Shown here one piece after another: positions 24,519-33,049 of a DNA stretch of 38,090 bases. A program made the translations under genes and the position numbers. Location of the stretch: contig JAPLNJ010000371.1 of NCBI GenBank assembly GCA_026692885.1, forward strand, positions 1 through 38,090. Direction: 5' to 3'. The notes under the pieces are model-generated. The model searched no databases, had not been told where the DNA came from, and saw nothing but the letters and a program-made list of their open reading frames with translations. Origin of the DNA: Planctomycetota bacterium. GTDB taxonomy: Bacteria; Planctomycetota; Planctomycetia; Pirellulales; Pirellulaceae. Every line of letters begins with the position of its first letter. Position 1 is the first letter of the stretch.

Positions 24519-24562
24519 AGATACCACCGCAGTTGGAGACTGAGGGAATCGATCGGACTCGA

Positions 24563-24663
24563 AATGTTGCGCAAAACGCTAGCAGCGGATCACCGTAACC
24601 CGAATCGTCAGCGAGGAAATACGCTCTTCCTCGCTGACGCATCGGGTTACAGTGCGCAACATT
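24563..24663. mobile_element. MITE-like element, AAYGTTGCGCA family, copy 1
   Basis: Perfect 11-bp terminal repeats AATGTTGCGCA and TGCGCAACATT bound a 101-base element. An internal inverted repeat pairs GTCAGCGAGGAA with TTCCTCGCTGAC and GTAACCCGA with TCGGGTTAC. Its reverse complement aligns along its whole length with the element at 34025-34126. It lies in the divergent gap between the secretin and the small secreted protein genes. No target-site duplication is evident. Confidence 0.75.
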
Positions 24664-24764
24664 CCCATCAAGGGGCTACACGGGCACAGTGGGCCGATAA
24701 AAACGGCACATTCGGAATAATCGGCAAACCTTGCCCAGTCTCTGAAGTGAAACCGGATTTGACC

Positions 24765-24793
24765 TTTCCACAAGAAACGTGTTTCGCTATTAT
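24765..24793 (+). promoter_or_regulatory. Putative promoter with inverted repeat, before the first small secreted protein
   Basis: TTTCCA (24765-24770) and TATTAT (24788-24793) are 17 bases apart. Between them GAAAC-GT-GTTTC is a short inverted repeat that could be an operator. The leader to the ATG at 24863 would be about 60 bases. Consensus-based and weak on the -35 side. Confidence 0.3.
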
Positions 24794-24862
24794 CCCCCCC
24801 GCCTCGGATTTCGCCCGGGCGTTCGTGGGTCACGTGAACCTGTAATAGGAAAGGGAATTCGC

Positions 24863-25414
24863 ATGCGACTGAAACCTCACCGCAAGGTCACCGCGTTGGT
24901 GTTGATTGGTTCCATGGCTTTACTGCCGGCCCAGCAAATCTTGGCCGCCAGTCCCGTCGGATCCGGCAATCCGAACCGAGCGGTCGCGGCGCCGCCGGTG
25001 CGCGATGTGTCTCTGCACGCGGGCGGCGTCCTACGTGGTCAAGTCGTCGACAAGCAGGGTCAACCTTGCACGGGGGTTCCGATAGCGGTCATCAAGGTCG
25101 GAGTGACCACCGAGCAGCCGGTCGGGTCGCAGACGGATAGCCAGGGGCGGTTCCAGTTGCAAGGGTTGTCGGCCGGCGTGTACCAAGTCGCCACGACCGA
25201 GGGTGGAATGCTCTGCCGCCTGTGGGCTCCGAACGCGGCGCCGCCGTCGGCCGTCCCCGCGGCCTTGGTGGTGCAAGGCGAGGGTCCGGTACGCGGTAGC
25301 CTTGGCAGTCTTGGCAGCATCGGACCTTTGGGCTGGGCCCTGATCGGCTTGGGCATCGCGGCGGCGATCGCCATTCCGTTGGCCCTGCAGAAGAACAACA
25401 ACGATGGTAGCTGA
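24863..25414 (+). CDS. Small secreted protein with Carboxypeptidase-regulatory-like domain and C-terminal hydrophobic segment (paralog 1)
   Basis: This 183-residue protein starts at ATG 24863 behind AGGAAAGGG, with a signal peptide (VLIGSMALLPAQQILA). A single Ig-like module follows: GVLRGQVVDKQGQPCTGVPI, then QTDSQGRFQLQGLSAGVYQV, which matches the Carboxypeptidase-regulatory-like (CarboxypepD_reg) pattern. After CRLWAPNAAPPSAVPAALVV the protein ends with GWALIGLGIAAAIAIPLALQ (about 155-174) and the short tail KNNNDGS. The second paralog 136 bases downstream has the same plan and ending, so the two arose by duplication. They precede the Wza/Wzc-like genes and probably belong to the same envelope locus. 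The C-terminus may be an inner-membrane anchor or a sorting signal; no sortase or exosortase is visible. Confidence 0.8.
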   Translation: MRLKPHRKVTALVLIGSMALLPAQQILAASPVGSGNPNRAVAAPPVRDVSLHAGGVLRGQVVDKQGQPCTGVPIAVIKVGVTTEQPVGSQTDSQGRFQLQGLSAGVYQVATTEGGMLCRLWAPNAAPPSAVPAALVVQGEGPVRGSLGSLGSIGPLGWALIGLGIAAAIAIPLALQKNNNDGS

Positions 25415-25481
25415 AAGTCTTGCACCAAGCGCAACTCAGGGCCGCAACCAAAGGTGCATGGCTCTCCAGAGCTGTGCCTGT

Positions 25482-25504
25482 GCGACTCCTCTGGGGCGAG
25501 TCGC
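25482..25504 (-). repeat. Hairpin with GGAG head between the two paralogs
   Basis: GCGACTC and GAGTCGC enclose a nine-base loop (7-bp stem). On the minus strand a GGAG tetranucleotide overlaps the start of the stem, again REP-like. A shorter palindrome GCTCT-CC-AGAGC lies at 25460-25472. The hairpin may be a remnant of a REPIN. Confidence 0.4.
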
Positions 25505-25549
25505 TCCGGATAGCAGGACAACCACAGAGGCCGAGTTAGAGGCAAACCC

Positions 25550-26077
25550 ATGAGACGGATGCGATACGTGAAGGCGGTGACGGTCGTCTTGGCCTGCCTG
25601 GGCTGGTTGTGGCCGGTCCCTCCGGTGTCCGCGGTGCCACCTGCGGCGGAAGCAACGGCGTCCCCTGCCGCGTTCCAGGATGTACGGCTCGGTGACGGCG
25701 GCACGCTGGCGGGTCAGTTGTTGGACGCCCACGGACAGCCGGTGGCCCAACAGTCGGTGGCGTTGCTGCAGGGAACCAAGGCCCTGGTGGAAACGCGCAC
25801 AGACGCGGCGGGCCGGTTTGCGTTTCGCCAGGTCCGCAGTGGCGTGGTTCAGCTTACCGAGGGCACGGTCTGCGTGGCTTGCCGGGTTTGGACGAAGGCG
25901 GCTGCCCCGCCGGCCGCGCAAGGGCAGGCGCTGCTGGTCGCCGAGGCCGACGTGGTACGGGGACAACAACCGCTCAGCGCCCTGTTTACCAATCCTCTGG
26001 TGATTGGACTGATTATCGCGGCAGCCATTGCCATTCCTCTGGCGATCGCTCACCAAGAAAAGTCTTCGGGAAGTTAG
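25550..26077 (+). CDS. Small secreted protein with Carboxypeptidase-regulatory-like domain and C-terminal hydrophobic segment (paralog 2)
   Basis: This 175-residue protein starts at ATG 25550 after GAGG; an in-frame ATG lies at 25559. It has a signal peptide (VTVVLACLGWLWPVPPVSA) and one Carboxypeptidase-regulatory-like module: GGTLAGQLLDAHGQPVAQQ and ETRTDAAGRFAFRQVRSGVV. The segment CVACRVWTKAAAPPAAQGQA parallels CRLWAPNAAPPSAVP in paralog 1. The end, LVIGLIIAAAIAIPLAIAHQ followed by EKSSGS, shares the AAAIAIPLA core. Both thus combine a secreted beta-sandwich with a C-terminal hydrophobic helix and a short polar tail. The role is unknown; the position between secretin and Wza-like genes suggests a structural envelope component. 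Confidence 0.78.
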   Translation: MRRMRYVKAVTVVLACLGWLWPVPPVSAVPPAAEATASPAAFQDVRLGDGGTLAGQLLDAHGQPVAQQSVALLQGTKALVETRTDAAGRFAFRQVRSGVVQLTEGTVCVACRVWTKAAAPPAAQGQALLVAEADVVRGQQPLSALFTNPLVIGLIIAAAIAIPLAIAHQEKSSGS

Positions 26078-26098
26078 TGTCGTTTCCATGTTGATTTT

Positions 26099-26155
26099 GT
26101 AGGTTGGACTTCCAAGTCCGACCAGCATTCTGACGGACTTGGAAGTCCGTCCTAC
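26099..26155. repeat. REPIN-like element, GTAGGTT family, copy 2
   Basis: The left arm (26099-26122) starts GTAGGTTGGACTTCCAAG and the right arm (26132-26155) is its near complement. Each arm has a GTAG head and a GGACTT-CC-AAGTCC palindrome. It separates the second small secreted protein from the Wza-like gene and is related to the element at 17844-17910. Confidence 0.8.
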
Positions 26156-26202
26156 CCCCAAAACAAGACTGACACGGCACTAGCCCTGGTCTCCAACGGA
26201 CA

Positions 26203-27291
26203 ATGACCCTGATGCGCCTCCTCCGACCTCGCATGCACGGCCAGACTTCGCGGCTGATTCTGGCCGTCGGTGTCCTGGCGTTGGCCGCGGCCTGTAGCGG
26301 CTGCCAAGGGAAAGTGTACAAGGCTGGCAAGCTGCCGCTGGAGTTCGCGGCCGCCCACACCGCCAGCGCACACAAGGTCGACCTGTCGCGTTTGGCGCGG
26401 ACCTCGGCCCAGACCGAAGTCATCTATTCGGGCGACGTGATCCAAATCACCGTTTCCACGGGCGCGGAAGAAAAAACGCCGGAGAGTTGGCCCGTGCGGG
26501 TCGGCGATAACGGCGAAGTCAACGTGCCCTTGGTGGGAGCCATCCGCGTGGCCGGTCTGCTCTTGACCGATGCCGAACAAGCGATTCGCCACGAGAGCAT
26601 CGCCCGCAAGGTGTTTCGTGATCCCCACGTCTCGGTGCTGCTGAAAGATCGGAAATCCATCAGCGTGACTGTCGTAGGCGCGGTCAAGAATCCAGGCACC
26701 TACAACCTGCCTGCCGCCAACAATGATCTGCTGCACTCGCTGGTGGCCGCCGGCGGGCTGACGGACAAGGCCTCGACCATCGTCGAAATTCGTAGCCTGC
26801 CCAATTACCCGGGTGCCCTGGCCAGCTACAACGAACCGCGGAAGACCGTGGCCCAGAACGGCGAGGTGCAGATCAATTTGCTGACCGCCAGCGAAGGCAT
26901 GATGCCCGACTACCGCATCGCCGACGGATCGGTCATCATGGTCCGCGAGCAAGATCCCAGGACCGTCCAGGTCATCGGCCTGGTCCGCAAGCCCGACCAG
27001 TTCGAGATCAAGCCGGACAAAGAACTGCACCTGCTCGACGTGATTGCGTTGGCCAACGGGCGGACGCTGGAATTCGCCGACAAGGTGCACGTCATTCGCC
27101 AATTGGACGGCATGCAGGAACCGATCGTGATTGCCGCTTCGATCAAAGCCGCCAAGCGGGGCGGCCCCGACAATCTGCTGCTGGCGACCGGCGACGTGGT
27201 GAGCGTGGAAGAGACCCCTCTGACCTTTACCTACAGCACCATCAACAACTTCCTCCGGTTCGGCTTCTCCTCGGCCCTACCCGGACTCTGA
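26203..27291 (+). CDS. Polysaccharide export lipoprotein (Wza family)
   Basis: This 362-residue protein has a signal peptide with an approximate lipobox (LALAAAC, C31). The Poly_export domain is seen as YSGDVIQITVSTGAEEKTP, VRVGDNGEVNVPLVGAIRVA and LTDAEQAIRHESIAR. Two SLBB-type beta-grasp modules follow: ISVTVVGAVKNPGTYNLP with LLHSLVAAGGLTDKAS, and VQVIGLVRKPDQFEIKP with LHLLDVIALANG. Wza-type proteins form the octameric outer-membrane channel for capsule or EPS export and dock onto the Wzc-type co-polymerase, which is encoded immediately downstream, 20 bases away. Start at ATG 26203; ATG 26212 or 26233 are alternatives. No Wzx/Wzy genes are in the window, so polymer assembly must be encoded elsewhere. 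Confidence 0.92.
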   Translation: MTLMRLLRPRMHGQTSRLILAVGVLALAAACSGCQGKVYKAGKLPLEFAAAHTASAHKVDLSRLARTSAQTEVIYSGDVIQITVSTGAEEKTPESWPVRVGDNGEVNVPLVGAIRVAGLLLTDAEQAIRHESIARKVFRDPHVSVLLKDRKSISVTVVGAVKNPGTYNLPAANNDLLHSLVAAGGLTDKASTIVEIRSLPNYPGALASYNEPRKTVAQNGEVQINLLTASEGMMPDYRIADGSVIMVREQDPRTVQVIGLVRKPDQFEIKPDKELHLLDVIALANGRTLEFADKVHVIRQLDGMQEPIVIAASIKAAKRGGPDNLLLATGDVVSVEETPLTFTYSTINNFLRFGFSSALPGL

Positions 27292-27311
27292 TCCCGCAAA
27301 GATCCTTGACC

Positions 27312-29684
27312 ATGAGCAACGAACCTGCCCCCACACCGGACGACCCGAGCGGCCCGTCTTCGGCCGACGCCGTACATGCCGTGATGCGGTTCGCGCGCGT
27401 CGTGCTGCACCGCAAGACCTACGTGTTCTCTTCCCTGGTCCTGGCCGGGCTGCTGGGCGGCTTGTATTACTTCACCGCGACCCGCATCTATCAGGCGAAC
27501 GCGCAGTTGTTGATCCTCAGCACGGGCGCGGAGACCTGGTCGCCGAACATGCGATCCGCGGGTGACCAGGACGCATTGATCCCCACCTACGAGCGACTGT
27601 TTAGTAGCGTGATCGTGCTGGATGGCGCCATCAAGGAATTGGTCCAGGGGCCGAGCGACGCGCTGGTCGATCTGGCCACGCTGCCGCGCGAGAAATGGGT
27701 CGATACGCTGCGCAGTAATCTGTCTGCCAAGGCCATCCGTCGGACGAATGTCATCGAGATCAGCTACAAGTCGAAGAGCGCGAAAGCCGCCGAGGCGGTC
27801 GTCCAGGCCATTGTCGAGTCGTACCTGGCCTTCATGGAAAGCAACCACAAGAACGTTTCCGCGGAGATCGTCACCATCCTGGATAAGGACCGCAAGGAAC
27901 TCGATGATAAACTGGCCGAGAAGACGAAAGATCTGCTGTCGCTCAAGAAACGTGTCCGGGATTTGGGAATCAACGAAAAAGAGCGGGTCGTCCATCCGAC
28001 GGTGCAACGCGTTATCACGCTGAGCGATTCGCTGGTCAAGGTCCAGCAGGAACGCCTGCAACTGGAGGCCTCGTCGGCGGCCGTGCGAACCGCGGTCCGT
28101 GACGGTGCCGACCTGCGACAACACCTGACGGAACTCGAACCCATCATCGGCCGCGAGCTGATGATGAATACCTTGGGCCTGAATACCTCCGACGCCCAGA
28201 CCCGGGCCGGCATCGAGCGGCAGGCGATGGAGGATCGGGCTCGGCTGAGGACCCTGTTGGAGCATTACGGAGAAGCGCATCCCAAAGTGGTGGAGGCCAC
28301 ACAGGCCATCCGCAACGCCGAGGACTACCTGCACAACTACCAGCAAATGGCGAGTGACCGGCTGGCGTGCCTGCAAGACGGGCGGCTGGGGCCGATGCTG
28401 CTGGGCATGGTCGAAGAGAAACTGGTCGGCCTCTGGGAACACGAACGTAAGTTGGCCGCCCAGTACCAGCAGGCCGAGTCCGAGGCCGTGCACCTGAACG
28501 AACGGGTGGCGGAACTGCGCATTGCGGAACACGAACTGGATCGCATCCGCAACCTGCATGATACGTTGCTCAACCGGATCGCGAACATCGACATTGGCCG
28601 GGATCACTCGGATGTCCGCGTGGCTGTGGTCAGCGAACCCAAGGCTTCCAACCGGCCGGTGTCGCCCCGACTATCCCTGGTCGGCATGCTGTGCCTGCTG
28701 GGCGGTCTGGGCCTGGGCATCGCCTTCGTCTACGTCCAGGACGTGATGGATGACCACTTCCGATCTCCCGAAGAACTGCAGGAGCAATTGGGCGCACCGC
28801 TGCTGGCCATGATCCGCGAGTTCTCGAACGAGGCCACCAGCGGCGTGCAGGCACTCCAGGTGCACGTTTCCCCCTCGTCGGTCGAAAGTGAAGGCTTTCG
28901 CACCTTGCGGACGACCCTGGCCTTCTCCGGACGCGACACCGAACGGGTCGCCGTCACCAGCGCGGAACCGAGCGACGGCAAGACCACGGTGTTGTCGAAT
29001 CTGGGCGTCTCGTGCGCGCTCGCCGGCAAACGCACGCTGCTGATCGACTGCGACCTGCGGCGTCCCGGCCTGACGAAATTATTCGAACTGCGCGGCCAGG
29101 GCGGCGTCTCCGAGATTCTGCGGTCCGAGGGTGAGCTCGGTGAAATGTGCGCCGCGCGGGTTCAGGCGACTGAAATCGAACACCTGCACGTGCTGCCCAG
29201 CGGCCCCAAGCCATCCAATCCGGCCGAATTGCTCAGCGGTCTCCGACTCGGCGATATGTTGGCCTGGGCCGAGGCCAACTACGATCAGGTGATCGTCGAT
29301 TGCCCGCCGATTCTGGCGGCGGCAGATGCGGCGATTGTCGGCCGGCTGACCGAGGGGCTGATCTTGGTCATTCAGCCCGAGAAGAACCATCGACGGTTGG
29401 TCCTGCGGGCCGTCGCCAGCCTGGCCTCTATGGGGGTCGGCATTATGGGCATCGTCGCGAACAAGATTGGCGGAGAGAACGGCACCAGCTACTACGGCTA
29501 CGGCGGCTACGGCTACGGCGGCTACGGTTACGGTGCGGACCACGGCGAAAACGCTGAGGAAGACGAGCCAGAATCCCAGCCTGCCACCCTCAACTTCGAG
29601 CACGAAGTCGCGGAACAACACGAGAGCCATTCCCAGACCGAGCGGGGTGCCGCGCAGCGCGTCGTTCCCCGACGAGCGGCCTAA
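27312..29684 (+). CDS. Wzc-like polysaccharide co-polymerase and tyrosine autokinase
   Basis: This 790-residue protein starts at ATG 27312 (TTG 27306 is in frame). An N-terminal Wzz domain has a membrane segment near VFSSLVLAGLLGGLYYF and a second at SLVGMLCLLGGLGLGIAFVY. Between them lies a long coiled-coil periplasmic region. The cytoplasmic BY-kinase domain carries Walker A SAEPSDGKTTVLSNLG (about 552-567), Walker A' LLIDCDLRRPG and Walker B VIVDCPPI. The C-terminal part contains the tyrosine-rich stretch YYGYGGYGYGGYGYG, the expected autophosphorylation cluster. Phosphorylation cycles of such clusters control polymer length and export in Wza-Wzc machines. The C-terminal 50 residues after the cluster are acidic. 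It probably shares a transcript with the Wza-like gene. Confidence 0.93.
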   Translation: MSNEPAPTPDDPSGPSSADAVHAVMRFARVVLHRKTYVFSSLVLAGLLGGLYYFTATRIYQANAQLLILSTGAETWSPNMRSAGDQDALIPTYERLFSSVIVLDGAIKELVQGPSDALVDLATLPREKWVDTLRSNLSAKAIRRTNVIEISYKSKSAKAAEAVVQAIVESYLAFMESNHKNVSAEIVTILDKDRKELDDKLAEKTKDLLSLKKRVRDLGINEKERVVHPTVQRVITLSDSLVKVQQERLQLEASSAAVRTAVRDGADLRQHLTELEPIIGRELMMNTLGLNTSDAQTRAGIERQAMEDRARLRTLLEHYGEAHPKVVEATQAIRNAEDYLHNYQQMASDRLACLQDGRLGPMLLGMVEEKLVGLWEHERKLAAQYQQAESEAVHLNERVAELRIAEHELDRIRNLHDTLLNRIANIDIGRDHSDVRVAVVSEPKASNRPVSPRLSLVGMLCLLGGLGLGIAFVYVQDVMDDHFRSPEELQEQLGAPLLAMIREFSNEATSGVQALQVHVSPSSVESEGFRTLRTTLAFSGRDTERVAVTSAEPSDGKTTVLSNLGVSCALAGKRTLLIDCDLRRPGLTKLFELRGQGGVSEILRSEGELGEMCAARVQATEIEHLHVLPSGPKPSNPAELLSGLRLGDMLAWAEANYDQVIVDCPPILAAADAAIVGRLTEGLILVIQPEKNHRRLVLRAVASLASMGVGIMGIVANKIGGENGTSYYGYGGYGYGGYGYGADHGENAEEDEPESQPATLNFEHEVAEQHESHSQTERGAAQRVVPRRAA

Positions 29685-29730
29685 GCCCTGGGCGAAGTGA
29701 TACAGGCTGCAGCGTGAGAAGCTGTAAAAA

Positions 29731-31509
29731 ATGGGAAGACCATCCCTGGCTCGTCTTCGAAGCCGGCTGTTCATCGGCGTCGCTCTGGCGATGGTGCTCG
29801 TGGGATGGCGTTACGTCTTCCGCCCCGCGGCTCCGGCGGATATTCGTCCGGCCACGTCCACCCCGGCCGTGAAGCCGGCTGCTGCCCCGGATTCGACCGC
29901 AGCCTCCTGTCCGATCCAACTCTGCGACGTGACGAACGAGACGGGCATCACCTTCGTGCATACCGACGGCTCCAGTGGCCGGCGTTTCATCGTCGAGCAG
30001 ATGTCGACCGGCCTAGCCACCTTCGACTATGACGGTGACGGGCTGATCGACATCTATTTCCCCAACGGAGCCCCGCTGCCCGGCGCCAAGTTCGAACATT
30101 CGCCGCACCATGCCCTGTATCGCAACCTGGGCGGCGGGCGGTTCCAGGATGTGACCAACGCAGCCGACGTGGCTTGCACCGGCTACGGGTTGGGGATTGC
30201 TATCGGCGACTACGACAACGACGGTTTCCCCGACATCTACCTCAACCATTTTGGCCCCAACGTACTTTACCGAAACAACGGGGACGGCACCTTCACGGAT
30301 GTCACGTCCGCGGCCGGCGTCGCCCGGGGCGATCTGGTGGGCGCCGGGGTGTGTTTTCTGGACGTCGACGCCGATGGCACGCTGGATCTGTACGTGGGCA
30401 ACTACATCACGCTGGACGTGCAGCACCACGTCCCGCACCTAATGAACGGATTTGCGTCCTATCCTTCGCCCCTCGAGTATACGCCGGTGCCTGACACCCT
30501 GTACCGGAACAACGGCGATGACAGCTTCACCGATATCAGCCAGGAAGCGGGCATTGCGGCGTACGCCGGCCGCAGCATGGGCATGATCTCCGCGGACTAC
30601 GACAACGACGGGGCGGTAGACGTGTTTGTCTGCAACGACGTCCAGGAGAACTTCTTGTTCCATAACGATGGGCACGGTCATTTTCAGCAGGTGGCCAATC
30701 AGGTCGGGGTAGCCCTGAACCACAACGGCGAGATGCTGGCCAACATGGGCGTGGACGCCGGGGATTACAACCACGATGGCCTGTTGGACTTCTATACGAC
30801 CAACTACCAGAACCAGTTGCCCATGTTGCTAAAGAACCTCGGACATGGTCTGTTGGAGAACGTGGCCCCCACGACCAACGCCGGGGCCGCCGGGTTTGCC
30901 TACGTCAACTGGGGCTGCGGTTTCGTCGATTTCGACAACGATGGCCACCCGGATCTGTTCCTGGCCAACGGGCACACCGAGGACAACATCGAACAACGTG
31001 ACCGGAACTCCGCTTACCGCACCTGGAACGTGGTGCTGAAGAACACAGGGGCCGGCCGGTTCGTCGATGTCTCGGCCCCTTGCGGTATTCGCCGGACGGC
31101 GGTCCACAGTGCCCGCGGGGTGGCTTTTGAGGACCTGGACAACGACGGCGACATCGACGTCGTGGTCCTCAACTCACGGGAACGCCCCACCGTGCTGCGA
31201 AACATGCTGCAGGAGTCCGGCTCGCCGAATCACTGGCTCCAGATCCGCTTGCGCGGTGTCACCGCGAACCGCGACGGCGTGGGGGCGCGGGTCCGCGTCG
31301 TGGCAGGAGACCTCGTGCAGATCGACGAGGTCCATAGCGGCCGCGGCTATCAAAGCCACTGGGGTTCGCGGCTGCACTTCGGACTGGGCCCGCACGACCG
31401 CGTTGACCGCATCGAGGTCCGCTGGTTAGGCGGCGGGACGGATCTGATCGAAAACGTGAGGGGGGACCGGTTGATTACCATCATCCAGGGATCCTCCCCG
31501 AGGAGTTGA
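29731..31509 (+). CDS. CRTAC1 family protein (FG-GAP/VCBS repeats plus ASPIC/UnbV)
   Basis: This 592-residue protein has one N-terminal membrane anchor or uncleaved signal (LFIGVALAMVLVGWRYVF). It continues with at least six calcium-binding-type FG-GAP repeats, such as FDYDGDGLIDIYFPNG, GDYDNDGFPDIYLNH and ADYDNDGAVDVFVCND. These would fold as a beta-propeller. The C-terminal ASPIC/UnbV module runs from NHWLQIRLRGVTANRDGVGA to LHFGLGPHDRVDRIEVRW. CRTAC1-type proteins are abundant in Planctomycetes and are thought to bind extracellular ligands; no enzyme activity is established. The next gene, encoding a TPR protein, begins three bases after its stop, and a second CRTAC1-TPR pair sits at the right end of the window. 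Confidence 0.9.
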   Translation: MGRPSLARLRSRLFIGVALAMVLVGWRYVFRPAAPADIRPATSTPAVKPAAAPDSTAASCPIQLCDVTNETGITFVHTDGSSGRRFIVEQMSTGLATFDYDGDGLIDIYFPNGAPLPGAKFEHSPHHALYRNLGGGRFQDVTNAADVACTGYGLGIAIGDYDNDGFPDIYLNHFGPNVLYRNNGDGTFTDVTSAAGVARGDLVGAGVCFLDVDADGTLDLYVGNYITLDVQHHVPHLMNGFASYPSPLEYTPVPDTLYRNNGDDSFTDISQEAGIAAYAGRSMGMISADYDNDGAVDVFVCNDVQENFLFHNDGHGHFQQVANQVGVALNHNGEMLANMGVDAGDYNHDGLLDFYTTNYQNQLPMLLKNLGHGLLENVAPTTNAGAAGFAYVNWGCGFVDFDNDGHPDLFLANGHTEDNIEQRDRNSAYRTWNVVLKNTGAGRFVDVSAPCGIRRTAVHSARGVAFEDLDNDGDIDVVVLNSRERPTVLRNMLQESGSPNHWLQIRLRGVTANRDGVGARVRVVAGDLVQIDEVHSGRGYQSHWGSRLHFGLGPHDRVDRIEVRWLGGGTDLIENVRGDRLITIIQGSSPRS

Positions 31510-31512
31510 GCA

Positions 31513-32904
31513 ATGGGCGGACAGCAGAGTCAGCCGCCGCGGACGTCCCGTACCGTGGAGGCATCGGACGTCGGCCGGACGCCGAAGGTCAGCCAGACCC
31601 GCCGACGATGGCTGATGGCGGGTGGAGTGGTGCTCGCCGTGACAGCGGTGGTCTGTGTTTGGCCCTGGATGCGGGTGAATCAGCACCTGAACGCCGCGCG
31701 CCGGGCTTTGGACGGGGGGGACCCGGACGCGGCTATGACGCCGCTCCTCGCGGCAGAACAAGTGCAGCCCCAACGCGCTGAGGTGCAGTTCCTCCTGGCG
31801 GTGGCACATCGTCGGGCCGGTCGGCTGGACCGCTTTCGTGCTCAACTGCAGCGGGCACGTGAGTTACGCTGGCCCGCCGAAGATGTCCAGCTTCAGGAAT
31901 GGCTGGCCGCCGCGCAGGTGGGCGAGATCGAGGCTGTGCGGAGCCGGTTGTTGGCCGCGGTCGAACGCCATGCCGGGGACAAAATGGCCGAAGAGATCTG
32001 CGAAGCCTTGGCCCGGGGCTCCCTGGCCGCGTACCGCATCCAGGATGCCGCGAAATACCTGGACCTGTGGCTGCAATGGCGCCCCGAAGCTCCCCAGGCG
32101 CGCCTGCTGCAGGCCTATGTCGATGAACGGCTGGACCGGATTCCTGCCGCGATTGAGGACTATCGCGCGGTCTTGGTCCAGCTGCCGCGACATCGCGAGG
32201 CCCATTTCAGACTGGCCGAGTTGCTCTTTCAACAGGGCACCCTGGATGAAGCGGAGCCCCATTTCCAAGCGTGCTTGGCCGCCAATCCAGGCGATGCCGA
32301 TGCCTGGATCGGGATGGCCCGATGTGCTGCGGGGCAGGGAAACAACGAGGCGGCTCAGCTCGCCCTCGATAAGGTATCAGCCCTCCATCTGACTTCCCGC
32401 CAGCGGGCCAACGCGCTGGCCGAACAGGGCCGCATACGGCTGCAGGAAGGTAAGCTCGACGAGGCGGTCAAGCTGCTGACCCAAGCCGTCGACCTGACTC
32501 CTTTCGAGGTCTCCATGCACTACTCGTTGGCCGCCGCCTTGGGGCGTGCTGGGCGACCGGACCAAGCCAAATTGCACCACGATCGCCTACGGCAAATCGC
32601 CTCCAAACGCAATCGCCTGGGCGATATTACGCGGGCGCTCTTTGAACAGCCCAACGACGCCGATTTGCGGTGCGAAGCTGGGATGACGCTGCTCGAGTTG
32701 GGACTGGCCAGCGAGGGTCTGGACTGGCTGAAAACCGCCCTGGCGTGCGTGCCGACCCACCGCCGATCCCACCAGACGTTGGCCGAATACTATGCCGCGC
32801 ACGGCAACTCGGCACTCGCCGAGCAGCATCGCTTGGCGGCGCACACGCCCGATCCTCCAAGACCCACCACACCGCAACCTAAACCAAGGTCTTCAAAACG
32901 GTAG
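31513..32904 (+). CDS. Membrane-anchored TPR protein (partner of CRTAC1, copy 1)
   Basis: This 463-residue protein has a polar N-terminus with basic residues, one membrane helix (WLMAGGVVLAVTAVVCVWPW) and then helical TPR-type repeats: HLNAARRALDGGDPDAAM, AHFRLAELLFQQGTLDEAEP, AWIGMARCAAGQGNNEAAQL, ANALAEQGRIRLQEGKLDEAV and AGMTLLELGLASEGLDW. The C-terminus is basic and proline-rich. TPR arrays mediate protein contacts; the topology suggests a periplasmic scaffold. The start is three bases after the CRTAC1 stop, so the two proteins probably work together. It is the last gene before a possible new promoter. Confidence 0.85.
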   Translation: MGGQQSQPPRTSRTVEASDVGRTPKVSQTRRRWLMAGGVVLAVTAVVCVWPWMRVNQHLNAARRALDGGDPDAAMTPLLAAEQVQPQRAEVQFLLAVAHRRAGRLDRFRAQLQRARELRWPAEDVQLQEWLAAAQVGEIEAVRSRLLAAVERHAGDKMAEEICEALARGSLAAYRIQDAAKYLDLWLQWRPEAPQARLLQAYVDERLDRIPAAIEDYRAVLVQLPRHREAHFRLAELLFQQGTLDEAEPHFQACLAANPGDADAWIGMARCAAGQGNNEAAQLALDKVSALHLTSRQRANALAEQGRIRLQEGKLDEAVKLLTQAVDLTPFEVSMHYSLAAALGRAGRPDQAKLHHDRLRQIASKRNRLGDITRALFEQPNDADLRCEAGMTLLELGLASEGLDWLKTALACVPTHRRSHQTLAEYYAAHGNSALAEQHRLAAHTPDPPRPTTPQPKPRSSKR

Positions 32905-32950
32905 ATTACCTGCTTGACCCCCCTATTCTGTGAAAATGAGAGCCGCATGC

Positions 32951-32980
32951 TTGACATGTTGTCGATAAGTGGTGTAGCTT
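32951..32980 (+). promoter_or_regulatory. Putative promoter before the DUF1559 gene
   Basis: A perfect TTGACA -35 box lies at 32951-32956, about 94 bases before the ATG. The -10 region at 18 bases distance (TAGCTT, 32975-32980) is a poor match. A second TTGAC motif at 32914 lies 37 bases upstream. A T9 tract follows at 33028-33036 in the leader. Only the -35 box is convincing. Confidence 0.35.
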
Positions 32981-33049
32981 TCATGCGATATTGGCTTTCT
33001 CTTCGGTGGTTCATGGGTCTAGTTCCCTTTTTTTTTCTCGGAGCCGGTT

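Noticed and set aside
24759..24793. Promoter using TTGACC at 24759 with TATTAT at 24788
   Set aside because: The spacer of 23 bases is too long for a sigma70 promoter; the overlapping TTTCCA box at 17 bases was preferred at low confidence.
27231..28607. A 458-codon open frame antisense to the Wzc-like gene
   Set aside because: Shadow of the Wzz/BY-kinase frame; no domain or start signal supports it.
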